This document shows positions 7,806-17,404 of a DNA stretch of 64,000 nucleotides, piece by piece; position 1 is the first letter of the stretch; every line of letters starts with the position of its first letter. The position numbers and the translations under genes are program-made. The stretch comes from Falsiroseomonas sp050563525 (lineage in GTDB: Bacteria; Pseudomonadota; Alphaproteobacteria; Acetobacterales; Acetobacteraceae): assembly GCF_050563525.1 (NCBI RefSeq), contig NZ_JBNXUN010000013.1, forward strand, positions 71,120 to 135,119, read 5' to 3'. The notes beneath the pieces are model-generated. The model was not told where the DNA came from and ran no database searches. It saw only the letters and a program-made list of their open reading frames with translations.

Positions 7806-9488
7806 ATGACAAGGCGGCTCAGCCGCATCGGCCTCCGAACTCGCATCGTCGGGCTGGCCATGATGACCCTGGTGTTCAGCCTGCTGGCACTGGGCGGCTG
7901 GAACCTGGTCCTGCTGCAGGACCGCGAACGCGACGTCGCCGCGCAGCAGCTGGACCGCAACCTGGTGCTGCTGCGCACATTTGTCGGCGACCTGGGCCAG
8001 GGCTGGCGGCTGGAGGGAGCGGACCGTCTGTTCATCGGCGCCACGCCGCTGTCCGGCCGCAACGAGGTGACGGACCGCGTCAAGGATATCGGCGGCGGCG
8101 TCGCGACCATTTTCGCGCAGGAAACCCGCATCGCCACCAGCGTCGCCCGCGCCGACGGCACGCGCGCCACCGGCACCATCCTCGGCCCCGGCGCGGCGCG
8201 GGAGGCGGTGCGGCGGGGCGAGACCTTCCGGGGCGAGGCCATCATCCTGGGCCTGCCCTACCTCACGGTCTATGAGCCGGTGCGTGACGCGGCCGGGCGC
8301 CAGGTCGGCATCCTGTTCGTCGGCGTCGACCTCGTCACCGCCCAGGCCCAGACCCGGGCCGCGACGCGACAGGCGGTGATGATCGGACTGGGCCTGCTGA
8401 TTGCGGGGGCGTTGATCCTGGCCCTGCTGCTGCGGCCCATGCTGCGACCGCTGACGGGACTTGCCGCCGCCTTGCGGGCGATGGGCCAGGGCCGGCTGGA
8501 CACCACCGTGCCCGGCACCGGCCGTGGCGATGAGCTGGGCGAGATCGCTCGCGCGGTCGCGGCCCTGCGGGATGCGACCCAGGCCGCCGGCACGCGGCAG
8601 GCGGCGGCTGAGGCGGCGCAGGCCGAGGCCCACGCCGGCCGCGTCGCCGGCCGGCGCGCCACCGCGGACCAGCTGGAATCCGCGATCGGCGGCATCGCCG
8701 CGACGCTGGGCGGCGCGGCGGAAGACCTCGTCCGCCATGCCGATGCGGTGGGCGCGGCCGGGCAGCGCAGCAGCCAGCGGGCCGAACAGGGTGCGGCGCG
8801 GCTCGGCGAGGCGACCGGCAACGTCCAGGCCGTCGCCGCCGCGGCCGAGCAACTGGCCGCCTCCGTGTCCGAGATCACCCGCCAGGTCGAGGAAAGCGCC
8901 CGCCGCGCCCGGGAGGCCGCCGGCGCCGCCCGCGCCTCGGACGCCACGGTGGCGGGCCTGGCGGAGGCGGCATCGCGCATCGGCGACGTGGTGAAGCTGA
9001 TCGCCGACATCGCGGCGCAGACCAACCTGTTGGCGCTGAACGCGACGATCGAGGCGGCGCGGGCCGGGGATGCGGGCAAGGGATTTGCCGTGGTGGCCAG
9101 CGAGGTGAAGACCCTGGCGGCGCAGACCGCCAAGGCGACGGAGGAAATCTCGGCCCAGATCGGGGCCATGCGCGGCGCCACGGACCGGGCGGTGGACAGC
9201 GTGCGCGGCATCGCCGCCGCGGTGGCGCGGATGGAGGAGGTCAGCGGCGCCATCGCCTCCGCCGTGGAACAGCAGGGCGAGGCGACGCGGGACATCGCCC
9301 GCAACGCGCTGGAAGCCGCCGCGGGCACCGACGCCGCGACCGGCGAGATCCATGGCCTGGCCGAGGAGGTCGCCGCCGCCGCCTCCGGCATCGGGACATT
9401 GCGCGGAACCGGAGCGGAGGTCGGCCGCAAGGCCGCGGCGCTGCGCCAGGACGTGGCGCGTTTCGCCGCGACCATGCGGGGCGCCTGA
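7806..9488 (+). CDS. Methyl-accepting chemotaxis protein
   Basis: Chemoreceptor of 560 residues. Layout: a first membrane helix (about 15-37), a periplasmic Cache-like ligand domain (about 38-195; FIGATPLSGRNEV and PYLTVYEPVRDAAGRQVG are typical of single-Cache sensors), a second helix (about 200-220), a HAMP segment, a long alanine-rich helical region and the signalling hairpin AAQTNLLALNATIEAARAG followed by GFAVVASEVKTLAAQT. It ends without a CheR/CheB tether. The ATG at 7806 is preferred over an in-frame GTG at 7797 although both lack a strong ribosome site. The ligand cannot be predicted, and no other chemotaxis genes are nearby. Confidence 0.92.
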   Translation: MTRRLSRIGLRTRIVGLAMMTLVFSLLALGGWNLVLLQDRERDVAAQQLDRNLVLLRTFVGDLGQGWRLEGADRLFIGATPLSGRNEVTDRVKDIGGGVATIFAQETRIATSVARADGTRATGTILGPGAAREAVRRGETFRGEAIILGLPYLTVYEPVRDAAGRQVGILFVGVDLVTAQAQTRAATRQAVMIGLGLLIAGALILALLLRPMLRPLTGLAAALRAMGQGRLDTTVPGTGRGDELGEIARAVAALRDATQAAGTRQAAAEAAQAEAHAGRVAGRRATADQLESAIGGIAATLGGAAEDLVRHADAVGAAGQRSSQRAEQGAARLGEATGNVQAVAAAAEQLAASVSEITRQVEESARRAREAAGAARASDATVAGLAEAASRIGDVVKLIADIAAQTNLLALNATIEAARAGDAGKGFAVVASEVKTLAAQTAKATEEISAQIGAMRGATDRAVDSVRGIAAAVARMEEVSGAIASAVEQQGEATRDIARNALEAAAGTDAATGEIHGLAEEVAAAASGIGTLRGTGAEVGRKAAALRQDVARFAATMRGA

Positions 9489-9548
9489 GCCGGCACGGTT
9501 TCTTGAAAGCCCACGGCCGGTGCCTTTGCCATCCGGCCCCGCGGGCCC

Positions 9549-10973
9549 ATGTTGGCCGGCATGACAGCCCTGACCCGACGCGCCGCCCTCCAGGCGGCAG
9601 CAGCCGCCGCCGCCCTTGCCCAGGCAAATGCCGCCAGCGCCACCACCGCGCCGAGTGCTGCGGCACTGGCCGAACGGCCGCTGTTCGGCGCCTCGCTCCG
9701 CACCCTGCCGAACGGCCTGCGCGTGGCGCATGTGGAACAGCGCCGGGCCCCGGTGGTCGCGCATTACGCCTATGTCTCGGCGGGCGGCGGGGAGGATCCG
9801 CCGGGGCTGTCCGGCATCGCCCACTACCTGGAGCACATGCTGTTCAAGGGCAGCCCGCGCGTCGCCTCCGGCGAATTCTCCCGCCGCGTGGCGCGGGAAG
9901 GCGGCAACGACAACGCCTATACCTCCCGCGACGTCACCGCCTATTTCCAGCATGTGGAGGCGAGCCGCCTCGACCTGGTGGCGATGATGGAGGCCGACCG
10001 CTTCGCCGCCGCCCTGATCCCGGCCTCGGAGATGGAATCGGAGCGCCAGGTGATCCTGGAGGAACGCGCCCAGCGCACCGGCTCCTCCCCCCGCGCGCTG
10101 TTCTTCGAGCAGTTCCAGGCCGGCATGTGGGGCCGCCAGCACTGGCACGGCCGCCCGATCATCGGCTGGGAGGAGGAGATCCGCGCGATCTCCCACGATG
10201 ACCTGCTGGCCTTTTTCCGCGCCCGCTATGCCCCCGGCAACGCCGTGCTGGTGGTGGCCGGTGCCGTTGGCGGTGAGGATTTCTGGCGCATCATCGAGGA
10301 TGACTGGAGCGCCCTGCCCGCCGGCCCCGCCGTCCCCCGCGACCGCGCCCCGCCGCCCGCCACGCCGCCCGAGACCCGCATCATCCGCAACGACCCGCGG
10401 CTGCGCGGCGAGGCGACCTACATCCGCGCCTGGCAGGCCCCGACGCTGACCGCCGGCGCGACGCAGCATGCCGATCCGCTGGAGGTGCTGCGCCACCTGC
10501 TCGGCGGCGGCCAGGGATCGCGCCTGCACCGGGCGCTGGTGGAAGGCGGCCTCGCGCTGGGTGTGGGGGCTGGCTACGACGGCGACAGCGCCGGCCATGG
10601 CGATTTCGACATCTCCGCGACGCCGCGGCGGGAGGTGGCGCCGGAGCGTGTGGAACAGGCGATGATGGCCGAGGTGAAGCGACTGCTGGACGAGGGCGGG
10701 CCAACCGAGGCCGAGGTCGCCCGCAGCATCCGCCAGATGTCCGCCGGCGCGCTGCTGGCGCTGGACGGGCTCGGCGCGGCACCGCGCATGATCGGCAATA
10801 CGCTGGCCATCGGCCTGCCGATCGAGAGCGTGGAATACTGGCCGCGCCGGCTGCGCGCGGTGACACGGGACCAGGTGGCGGCGGCGGCGGTGGCGGTGCT
10901 CGGACAGGCACCGTCGACCAGCGGGTGGCTGCTGCCCGAAGGCGTCGCGGCCCCGGCGGAGGTGCGGCTGTGA
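9549..10973 (+). CDS. M16 family zinc peptidase, catalytic subunit
   Basis: Protein of 474 residues related to PqqL/mitochondrial processing peptidase beta. An Ala-rich N-terminus with RR (TRRAALQAAAAAAALA) looks like a Tat-type or ordinary signal peptide, so the enzyme is probably periplasmic. The inverted zinc motif HYLEH lies near residue 92, and the downstream glutamate region is in SEMESERQVILEERAQ. Asn-Asp-Asn-Ala-Tyr before the conserved F-x-H also fits the family. It overlaps the next gene by four bases (GTGA), forming a pair of catalytic and non-catalytic M16 subunits. A second ATG at 9561 is an alternative start. Confidence 0.93.
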   Translation: MLAGMTALTRRAALQAAAAAAALAQANAASATTAPSAAALAERPLFGASLRTLPNGLRVAHVEQRRAPVVAHYAYVSAGGGEDPPGLSGIAHYLEHMLFKGSPRVASGEFSRRVAREGGNDNAYTSRDVTAYFQHVEASRLDLVAMMEADRFAAALIPASEMESERQVILEERAQRTGSSPRALFFEQFQAGMWGRQHWHGRPIIGWEEEIRAISHDDLLAFFRARYAPGNAVLVVAGAVGGEDFWRIIEDDWSALPAGPAVPRDRAPPPATPPETRIIRNDPRLRGEATYIRAWQAPTLTAGATQHADPLEVLRHLLGGGQGSRLHRALVEGGLALGVGAGYDGDSAGHGDFDISATPRREVAPERVEQAMMAEVKRLLDEGGPTEAEVARSIRQMSAGALLALDGLGAAPRMIGNTLAIGLPIESVEYWPRRLRAVTRDQVAAAAVAVLGQAPSTSGWLLPEGVAAPAEVRL

Positions 10974-12226
10974 GCGGCACCTTCAGCCTGGACATCCAGC
11001 AAGTCTCGGCACCCGGCGGCTTCACCGCCTGGCTGATCGAGGATCATTCGGTGCCGGTCGTCTCCGTCGCCTGGGGCTGGGGCGGCGGCGCGGCGCTGGA
11101 TGCGGCGGAGCATGCCGGCGCGCTGGCCATGGGCGCGGCGCTGCTGACCGAAGGCGCCGGCGACCTCGGCATGACGGAATTCGCCGACGCGCTGCGCGAC
11201 GAAGCCATCGGCCTGTCCTTCGGTGCGCAGCGGGACGGCTTCGAGGGCTCCTTCCGCGCCCTGCTGCCGGCACTGCCGGAAGCGGTGCGGCTGGCCAACC
11301 TGGCGATGCGCGCGCCGCGGCTGGAGGAACAATCCCTGGTCCGCGTGCGTGGCCGTGCCGTGGCCGGCGCCCGGGCGGCGCTGGAGACGCCACGTGGCCA
11401 GGTCGGCCGCGCCTTCTGGGCCGCAGCCTTCCCCGACCATCCCGCCGGCCGCCCGACCTCCGGCACCGTGGAGACGCTGTCCGCCCTGCCGGAGCAGGCG
11501 ATCCGGGATGCGCTGGCACGCCAGCTTCGTACCGGCGGCGTGCAGGTGGCCGCCAGCGGGGCCATCACCGCGGCGCAGCTTGCCCAGCTTCTGCCCACCC
11601 TGTTCGCCGGGTTGCCGGACGGCCCGCCGCCCTCCGCCCCGCCACTGCCCGCCTTCCGCCAGTTCGCGCCGCTGGTGGTGCCGGTGGAAGCTCCGCAATC
11701 GGCCATCCAGTTCGGCCAGCCGGGGCTGCCGATCGACGACCCGGAATGGGAATCCTTCCAGGTCGTGCTCCGCATCCTGGCCGGCGGCGGCTTCTCCTCC
11801 CGCCTCATGGAGGCGGTGCGGGTGCAGCGCGGGCTGACCTACGGCATCGGCGGCGGGATCGACACGCTGTTCGGCCAGGGCATCGTCGTCGGCTCCTCCG
11901 CCACCGACAACGCCAAGGTCGCGGAAGCGCTGGAGGTGACGCGGGCGGAATGGGCGCGCATGGCCGCGGAAGGTCCGACCCAGGCGGAACTGGACGATGC
12001 AGTGGCCTTCCTGACCGGCAACCTGCCGCTGCAATTCACCGACAGCCGCCGCATCGCCGGCACGCTGCTGGCGCTGCAACGCAACAACCGCCCGGTGGAA
12101 TGGCTGGCCGGACGCAACGAGCGGCTGCGCGGGCTGACGTTGGGCCGGGTGCGCCAGGTAGCGGCGAGGCTGCTGCGGCCGGAAGCGCTTTCGGTTGCCA
12201 TTGCGGGCAAGCCGGTCGGGATCTGA
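10970..12226 (+). CDS. M16 family peptidase-like partner subunit lacking the zinc motif
   Basis: Protein of 418 residues starting at GTG 10970 inside the stop of the catalytic M16 gene. It has the M16 fold: the N-terminal region AWLIEDHSVPVVSVAWGWGGGAA and the C-terminal glycine-rich loop FSSRLMEAVRVQRGLTYGI with the conserved R-Y type signature. At the place of HxxEH it reads EHAGALAMGAALL, so zinc ligands are missing. In known pairs the inactive subunit completes the substrate chamber. No clear signal peptide is visible, which is odd if the partner is exported; the start could lie further upstream. Confidence 0.9.
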   Translation: MSGTFSLDIQQVSAPGGFTAWLIEDHSVPVVSVAWGWGGGAALDAAEHAGALAMGAALLTEGAGDLGMTEFADALRDEAIGLSFGAQRDGFEGSFRALLPALPEAVRLANLAMRAPRLEEQSLVRVRGRAVAGARAALETPRGQVGRAFWAAAFPDHPAGRPTSGTVETLSALPEQAIRDALARQLRTGGVQVAASGAITAAQLAQLLPTLFAGLPDGPPPSAPPLPAFRQFAPLVVPVEAPQSAIQFGQPGLPIDDPEWESFQVVLRILAGGGFSSRLMEAVRVQRGLTYGIGGGIDTLFGQGIVVGSSATDNAKVAEALEVTRAEWARMAAEGPTQAELDDAVAFLTGNLPLQFTDSRRIAGTLLALQRNNRPVEWLAGRNERLRGLTLGRVRQVAARLLRPEALSVAIAGKPVGI

Positions 12227-12234
12227 ACCCGGCT

Positions 12235-12256
12235 GCCGCCCCACCTCAGGGGCGGC
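12235..12256. terminator. Possible hairpin between convergent genes
   Basis: An 8-bp stem, GCCGCCCC (12235-12242) with GGGGCGGC (12249-12256) and a 6-base loop, lies between the ends of the M16 pair and the kinase gene and overlaps the kinase stop. There is no T tract, so termination is uncertain. Confidence 0.35.
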
Positions 12257-13364
12257 GCGGCACGGAGCGATCCGCCGGCATCGGCAACCGGACGATGAAG
12301 CGGGTGTTCGGCCGGTCCGGGTCGAGGCTGAGCGTCCCGTGCCGGCCTCGCAACAGGCTGGTGATGACCCGCATGCCAAGGCCCTGGCTGCGAGACGGGT
12401 CGAATTCCCTGGGAAGGGCGCGCCCTTCATCGTCGACCGACAGCACCACCTCCTCGCCCTGCCGGCGCAGCGTGACGGTGATGCGGCCGGCGCCGTATTT
12501 CAGGGCGTTGGTGACCAGTTCGAACACGATGACGCCGAGCGACGGCGCGTCCGAGGACGGCCAGGTGATCCGGTCCGCCACCAGGACAATGTCCCGCCCC
12601 TGGAAAGTGGATGCCAGCGCCTCGTCCTGGCCATCGACCAGTCCGCCCAGGTAGTCCGCCAGGTCGATGCGGGCCGCCGCGCCGAAGCGGTACAGATGCT
12701 CATGCAGCGCGCCGAAGGTGTTGATGCGACCGGCGCTCTCGCGAAGCTGCTGCGCGGCCTCCGGGTCTGCCGCCGAGCGGGCCTGCATGGTGAGCAGCGA
12801 CTGCACCATCTGCAGGCTGTTCTTCACCCTGTGGTGCGCCTCCTGGATCATCAGCGCCTTCTCCGCCACGGCGCGGCGCAACTCCAGCTGGGTCATCACC
12901 TGGCGGGCCAGCGCCCGCAGCGTGAAGGCCTGGCGCTCCGTCAGCCCCTGCGGACGCGCCTGATAGTCCAGCACGCACATGGTGCCGAGCGGCAGCCCCT
13001 GCGGCGTTTCGAGCAAGGCGCCGCCGTAGAAGCGGAGGCGCGGGTCGCCGATGACCAGCGGGTTGCAGTTGAATCGCGCATCCTGCGTCAGGTCCGGCAC
13101 GACGAAGACGCCCGGCTGCAGGATCGCATGGGCGCAGATCGAGACGTCGAGCGGCGTCTCCCGTACCCCCAGACCGCGTTCGGCGGCAAACCACTGCCGT
13201 CCCTGGTCGATCAGGTTCACCACGGCGATCGGCGCCTCGCAGACCTGCGCCGCGATCTGCACGAAATCGTCGAACTCGGCGTCGGTCGGCTGGTCCAGGA
13301 TGTCGTAGCCGTGCAGCGCGGCCAGACGTTCCGCTTCGGACCAGGGCCTTAATCCGCCAGACAC
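12246..13364 (-). CDS. GAF-domain sensor histidine kinase, HisKA_2 type
   Basis: Protein of 372 residues, probably cytosolic because no membrane segment is seen. An N-terminal GAF domain (about 12-150) is followed by a HisKA_2 phosphoacceptor helix with HHRVKNSLQMVQSLL (His near residue 186) and a HATPase domain with N-box ELVTNALKYGAG and G-box GLGMRVITSLL. Such kinases usually act in general-stress or light/redox signalling in alphaproteobacteria. The start is a GTG at 13364 chosen because GGAGG lies 6 bases upstream; the frame is open further upstream but that part is low-complexity. No response regulator is adjacent. Confidence 0.88.
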   Translation of the reverse strand: MSGGLRPWSEAERLAALHGYDILDQPTDAEFDDFVQIAAQVCEAPIAVVNLIDQGRQWFAAERGLGVRETPLDVSICAHAILQPGVFVVPDLTQDARFNCNPLVIGDPRLRFYGGALLETPQGLPLGTMCVLDYQARPQGLTERQAFTLRALARQVMTQLELRRAVAEKALMIQEAHHRVKNSLQMVQSLLTMQARSAADPEAAQQLRESAGRINTFGALHEHLYRFGAAARIDLADYLGGLVDGQDEALASTFQGRDIVLVADRITWPSSDAPSLGVIVFELVTNALKYGAGRITVTLRRQGEEVVLSVDDEGRALPREFDPSRSQGLGMRVITSLLRGRHGTLSLDPDRPNTRFIVRLPMPADRSVPRRP

Positions 13365-13447
13365 ATCGCGCCTCCTGCGCGGCGATGAGCCGGCAGTCCG
13401 CAGGTTAGGGCGGCGGCGGTGGACCCGCAATCAGCGCCGTGGCGGGA

Positions 13448-15988
13448 TCAGTCCCGTCCTCCCGGGGCCAGGACCTCGCGCTTGCCAACATGGTTCGCGG
13501 CGCCAACCACACCGTTCTTTTCCATCTGCTCGATCAGTTTGGCGGCGCGGTTATAGCCGATATTCAGGTGGCGTTGGACAAAGCTGGTGGAGGCCTTGCG
13601 CTCCCGCGTCACCAGATCCACCGCCTGGTCGTACAGCGAGGCCTCGCCATCCGTGTTGCCGCCGAGCATCCCGAGTGCGCCGCCCTCCTCGCCCTCCTCG
13701 TCGACCTCGGTGACCTCCTCGACATAGGCGGGCTCGCCCTGTTCGCGCAGGAAGGCGACGATCTCCTCGACCTCCTGGTCGCTCACGAACGGCCCGTGCA
13801 CGCGGCTGATGCGGCCGCCGCCGGCCATGTGCAGCATGTCGCCCTGGCCCAGCAACTGCTCCGCGCCCATCTCGCCGAGGATGGTGCGGCTGTCGATCTT
13901 GGAGGTGACCTGGAAGCTGATGCGGGTCGGGAAGTTCGCCTTGATGGTGCCGGTGATGACATCCACCGAAGGCCGCTGCGTCGCCATGATCACATGGATG
14001 CCGGCGGCGCGCGCCATCTGCGCCAGGCGCTGCACCGCGGCCTCGATCTCCTTGCCGGCGACGATCATCAGGTCGGCCATCTCGTCGATGACCACGACGA
14101 TCATCGGCAGCGGCTCCAGCGCCAGGGGCTGGTCCTCGAACAGCGGCTTGTTGGTCTCCGGGTCGAAGCCGACCTGGACGCGGCGGGTCATCACCTCGCC
14201 ACGGTCACGCGCGGCGACCGCCTTCTCGTTGTAGCCGGCGATGTTGCGGACGCCGAGCTGGGACATGGCGCGGTAGCGCTTCTCCATCTCCCGCACGGTC
14301 CATTTGAGCGCGCCGATCGCCTTCGCGGGCTCCGTCACCACCGGGGCCAGCAGATGCGGTATGCGGTCGTAGACCGACAGCTCCAGCATCTTCGGATCGA
14401 TCATGATGAAGCGGCACTCATCCGGCGACAGCCGGTAGAGCAGGCTCAGGATCATGGTGTTGATGGCGACCGACTTGCCCGAGCCGGTGGTGCCGGCGAT
14501 CAGCAGATGCGGCATGCGGGCGAGGTCGGCGATCACCGGCGTGCCGCCGATATCCTTTCCCAATGCCAGGTTCAGGCGGCCGGGGTGCTTGTGCCAATCC
14601 TCCCCGACGAGGAGTTCGGACAGCAGCACCGTCTCCCGCCGTGCATTCGGCATCTCGATGCCGATGACGTTGCGGCCGGGCACGGTCGCGATGCGCACGG
14701 CGGTGACGGACATGCTGCGCGCGATATCGTCGGCGAGGCCGATGACGCGGGCGGATTTGGTGCCGGGGGCAGGTTCCAGCTCGTACAGCGTCACCACCGG
14801 GCCGGGGCGGATCTCGGCGATGCGGCCGCGCACGCCGTAATCCTCCAGCACCGTCTCCAGCATCCGCGCATTGCCCTGCAACGCCTCCTCGGACGGGCCG
14901 GTGGCGCGGCGCACGGGGGGCGCGGTCAGCAAGGACAGCGGCGGAAAGCGCCAAGTGCCGTCGGGCAGCGGCAGGCTGCCCTGGCGAGCATTGGCAACGG
15001 GCTTCGGCGCCGCGGCCCGGTCCGCCACGCGGGGCGCGGCGGGCTTCGGGCGGGCGGCAGGCGCGGCCGGTTCCGCAGGCATTTCCCGCGCCACGGCGTC
15101 CCCGAGCGAGGGCTCGCGCCGGCGGGGGGCGTTCGGCGGTGGCGCTTCCTCGGCCAGGGCATCGGCATTGCGCAGCAACTCGGACAGCGGCGTCTCGCGC
15201 TCCCGCCGCCGCCTTACCGCGCCACCCACCGCGCGGCCGAGCGCCGCAAAGGGCCAGGTGACGGCGCGGGCGATGACACCGGGCGGCACGCGTTCGCCCA
15301 CCTGCCGGGCGCCGGCCGCGGTGACACGCGCGGCGCCGGTGGCGGCGGTGCCCGCGACGGACCCCGCCGCGGCGCCGGCGCGCCGCCACTCCCCGAGGCT
15401 CAGGCCGAGGGCCACGAAGCCGCACAGCACGGTCAGCGCCGCGATCGCCAGGTGGCCGATGCCGCCGCCGACCGGCCCCAGCAGGTCCCGCAGCAGGCCC
15501 AGCGCGGCCTCCGCCACCACCGGCCCGGCCGCGCCACCCGGCCCGGCGGCGGCCGGCGCATCGGCCGGCAGCGGCAGCAGGATCATGGTGGCGGCGAGCA
15601 GCGGCAGCGTCGCCAGCAGGCAGGCCAGCCGCAGTACGAAGGGCGCCAGGCCCTTGTGGGAGGCCAGCCGCCAGGCCCAGGTCATCAGGCAGGCCACCGG
15701 CAGGAAGGCGGCGTAGCCGAAGCCCTGCAGCAGCACGTCCGCCGCATGCGCGCCCATCGGCCCCGCCAGGTTGCGGGTCAGCTGGGAGGTGGCGGTGGAG
15801 AAGGAGGGGTCGCTCGGGTCGTAGCTGGCCAGGGCCAGACCCAGGACCAGCGCGAACAGCACCATGACCAGGCCCAGAAGCTCCGCCAACCGGCGCCGCA
15901 TGGTGGCGCGGACGGCGGGCGAGGCGAAGCGGCGGCTGGCGGCGGCAAGCCGGCCGCCTGTGGCCGGAGGGCTAGCAGTTCGGGCCAT
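13448..15988 (-). CDS. ftsK: DNA translocase FtsK
   Basis: Protein of 846 residues that pumps chromosome ends through the division septum and activates dif recombination. Four N-terminal membrane helices occupy roughly residues 30-190, then a linker of about 130 residues rich in Pro/Arg/Ala, then the RecA-like motor with Walker A GTTGSGKS near residue 500, Walker B in MIVVVIDEMADLMI, and a C-terminal winged-helix gamma domain (STSFVQRHLNIGYNRAAKLI) that reads KOPS. The domain set is complete and the length normal. A long open frame on the opposite strand is only its shadow. Confidence 0.97.
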   Translation of the reverse strand: MARTASPPATGGRLAAASRRFASPAVRATMRRRLAELLGLVMVLFALVLGLALASYDPSDPSFSTATSQLTRNLAGPMGAHAADVLLQGFGYAAFLPVACLMTWAWRLASHKGLAPFVLRLACLLATLPLLAATMILLPLPADAPAAAGPGGAAGPVVAEAALGLLRDLLGPVGGGIGHLAIAALTVLCGFVALGLSLGEWRRAGAAAGSVAGTAATGAARVTAAGARQVGERVPPGVIARAVTWPFAALGRAVGGAVRRRRERETPLSELLRNADALAEEAPPPNAPRRREPSLGDAVAREMPAEPAAPAARPKPAAPRVADRAAAPKPVANARQGSLPLPDGTWRFPPLSLLTAPPVRRATGPSEEALQGNARMLETVLEDYGVRGRIAEIRPGPVVTLYELEPAPGTKSARVIGLADDIARSMSVTAVRIATVPGRNVIGIEMPNARRETVLLSELLVGEDWHKHPGRLNLALGKDIGGTPVIADLARMPHLLIAGTTGSGKSVAINTMILSLLYRLSPDECRFIMIDPKMLELSVYDRIPHLLAPVVTEPAKAIGALKWTVREMEKRYRAMSQLGVRNIAGYNEKAVAARDRGEVMTRRVQVGFDPETNKPLFEDQPLALEPLPMIVVVIDEMADLMIVAGKEIEAAVQRLAQMARAAGIHVIMATQRPSVDVITGTIKANFPTRISFQVTSKIDSRTILGEMGAEQLLGQGDMLHMAGGGRISRVHGPFVSDQEVEEIVAFLREQGEPAYVEEVTEVDEEGEEGGALGMLGGNTDGEASLYDQAVDLVTRERKASTSFVQRHLNIGYNRAAKLIEQMEKNGVVGAANHVGKREVLAPGGRD

Positions 15989-16124
15989 GGAAGGTCGGGT
16001 CCTGAAGCGTGCCGGGAACTCTACACCGGAAGCCTCTCGAATTGAACGGTCTTATCCGATGCGTGGCGGAACGAACGCCGAGGCTGTGCGGCGGTTATTG
16101 TGGCAGCATCGGAGCAGACCCCTC

Positions 16125-16904
16125 ATGGCCAACCGCCCCCTCGCCCTCGTCACCGGCGCCTCCACCGGCATCGGCCTGGAACTGGCAAAGCTGTGCGCCC
16201 AGCACGGCCACGACCTGCTGCTGGCCGCCGACACGCCGCTGGAGGACGCCGCCATCGCCTGCCGTGCGCTGGGTGCGGAGGTCGAGACCGTCCAGGCCGA
16301 CCTCGCGACGCGGGAGGGCGTGGCAAAGCTGGTGCAGGCGACGCGCGGCCGCCCTGTGCAGGCGCTGCTGGCCAATGCCGGGCATGGGCTTGGCCAGGCC
16401 TTCCTGGACCAGGACTTCGCCGACATCCGCCACGTCGTCGACACCAACGTGACCGGCACGCTGGACCTGCTGCACCAGGTCGGCCGCGGCATGCGGGACC
16501 GGCGGGAGGGGCGCATCCTCATCACCGGCTCCATCGCCGGCTTCCTGCCGGGCGCCTACCAGGCGGTCTACAACGGCTCCAAGGCCTTCATCGACAACTT
16601 CGCCTGGGCGTTGCGGACGGAGCTGGAGGAAACCGGCGTGACCGTCACCTGCCTGATGCCGGGCCCGACCGACACGGAATTCTTCGAGCGTGCCGGCAAC
16701 GACAACACCAAGGTCGGTGCCGGCAGCAAGGACGACCCGGCCTTCGTCGCGAAGGTGGGGTTCGAGGCGATGCTGCGTGGCGACGGCGATGTGGTGGCGG
16801 GCTGGAAGAACCGCATGCAGGCGGCGGTGGCGCAGGTGACCCCGGCTTCCGTGCTGGCGCACCAGCATGCGAAGATGGCGGCGCCAGGCACCGCCAAATC
16901 CTAG
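16125..16904 (+). CDS. Short-chain dehydrogenase/reductase
   Basis: NAD(P)-dependent oxidoreductase of 259 residues with a classical SDR layout: TGASTGIG cofactor loop at residues 10-17, LLANAGHG, the catalytic Ser in ITGSIAG and YNGSKA containing the catalytic Tyr-x-x-x-Lys. The substrate is not predictable. The C-terminal part (VAGWKNRMQ) resembles SDRs often annotated as DltE- or SDR-like oxidoreductases. Its TAG is part of a CTAG that also contains the stop of the convergent arfB gene. Confidence 0.9.
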   Translation: MANRPLALVTGASTGIGLELAKLCAQHGHDLLLAADTPLEDAAIACRALGAEVETVQADLATREGVAKLVQATRGRPVQALLANAGHGLGQAFLDQDFADIRHVVDTNVTGTLDLLHQVGRGMRDRREGRILITGSIAGFLPGAYQAVYNGSKAFIDNFAWALRTELEETGVTVTCLMPGPTDTEFFERAGNDNTKVGAGSKDDPAFVAKVGFEAMLRGDGDVVAGWKNRMQAAVAQVTPASVLAHQHAKMAAPGTAKS

Positions 16905-17314
16905 TCGGCGACGGGCTTCCCGCCACGCAGCTTCTTCACGTCGCCGCGTCGGGACTTGCCCTCCAGCCGCCGCAGCTGCGCGCCGTAACTGGGCTTGGTG
17001 GCGCGGCGGGTCGGCGGCGGCGGCTCATGCGCCTTGGCCAGCAAGTCCTCCAGCCGCTCCCGCGCATCGGCGCGGTTGCGGTCCTGGGTGCGGAAGCGCT
17101 GCGCCTGGATCACCAGCACGCCCTCCTGCGTGATCCGCCGCCCGGCCAGCGTCGCCAGCCGGCGTGCGGCGTATTCCCCAAGGTCGAGCCGCCGCAGGTC
17201 GAGCCGCAGCTCCACCGCCGTCTCCACCTTGTTGACGTTCTGGCCGCCGGGGCCGGACGAGCGCACGAAGCGTTCCTCCAGCGCGTCTTCGGGAATTCTG
17301 GGCGGATGGGCCAT
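16901..17314 (-). CDS. arfB: Alternative ribosome-rescue factor / peptidyl-tRNA hydrolase ArfB
   Basis: Protein of 137 residues that hydrolyses peptidyl-tRNA on stalled ribosomes. It contains the release-factor GGQ motif in RSSGPGGQNVNKVETAVEL and ends in a basic tail (about 105-137; KSRRGDVKKLRGG) of the type that enters the empty mRNA channel. The chosen start is ATG 17314; ATG 17326 would add four residues. The gene converges on the SDR gene, with both stop codons embedded in one CTAG palindrome. Confidence 0.93.
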   Translation of the reverse strand: MAHPPRIPEDALEERFVRSSGPGGQNVNKVETAVELRLDLRRLDLGEYAARRLATLAGRRITQEGVLVIQAQRFRTQDRNRADARERLEDLLAKAHEPPPPTRRATKPSYGAQLRRLEGKSRRGDVKKLRGGKPVAD

Positions 17315-17353
17315 GCGCGCGCTCATGCCCCTTCGGGCAGCATCGTGCAAACG

Positions 17354-17384
17354 AAAAGGGCGCCGGGGTTGCGCCCGACGCCCT
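17354..17384 (-). terminator. Terminator after amtB
   Basis: Read on the minus strand, AGGGCG...CGCCCT forms an imperfect stem with an inner CGGG/CCCG part and a short loop, followed by TTTTCGTTT. It starts about 20 bases after the amtB stop. Confidence 0.65.
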
Positions 17385-17404
17385 GTCCCGTCCGTTCGGC
17401 CGGA

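Noticed and set aside
9549..12226. Loss of zinc ligands in the second M16 gene as a sign of decay
   Set aside because: Pairs of active and inactive M16 subunits are an established arrangement; the gene is otherwise intact and coupled.
13439..16045. Open frame of 868 codons on the plus strand
   Set aside because: It is antisense to ftsK, whose complete domain set is unmistakable; the long frame is a by-product of high GC.
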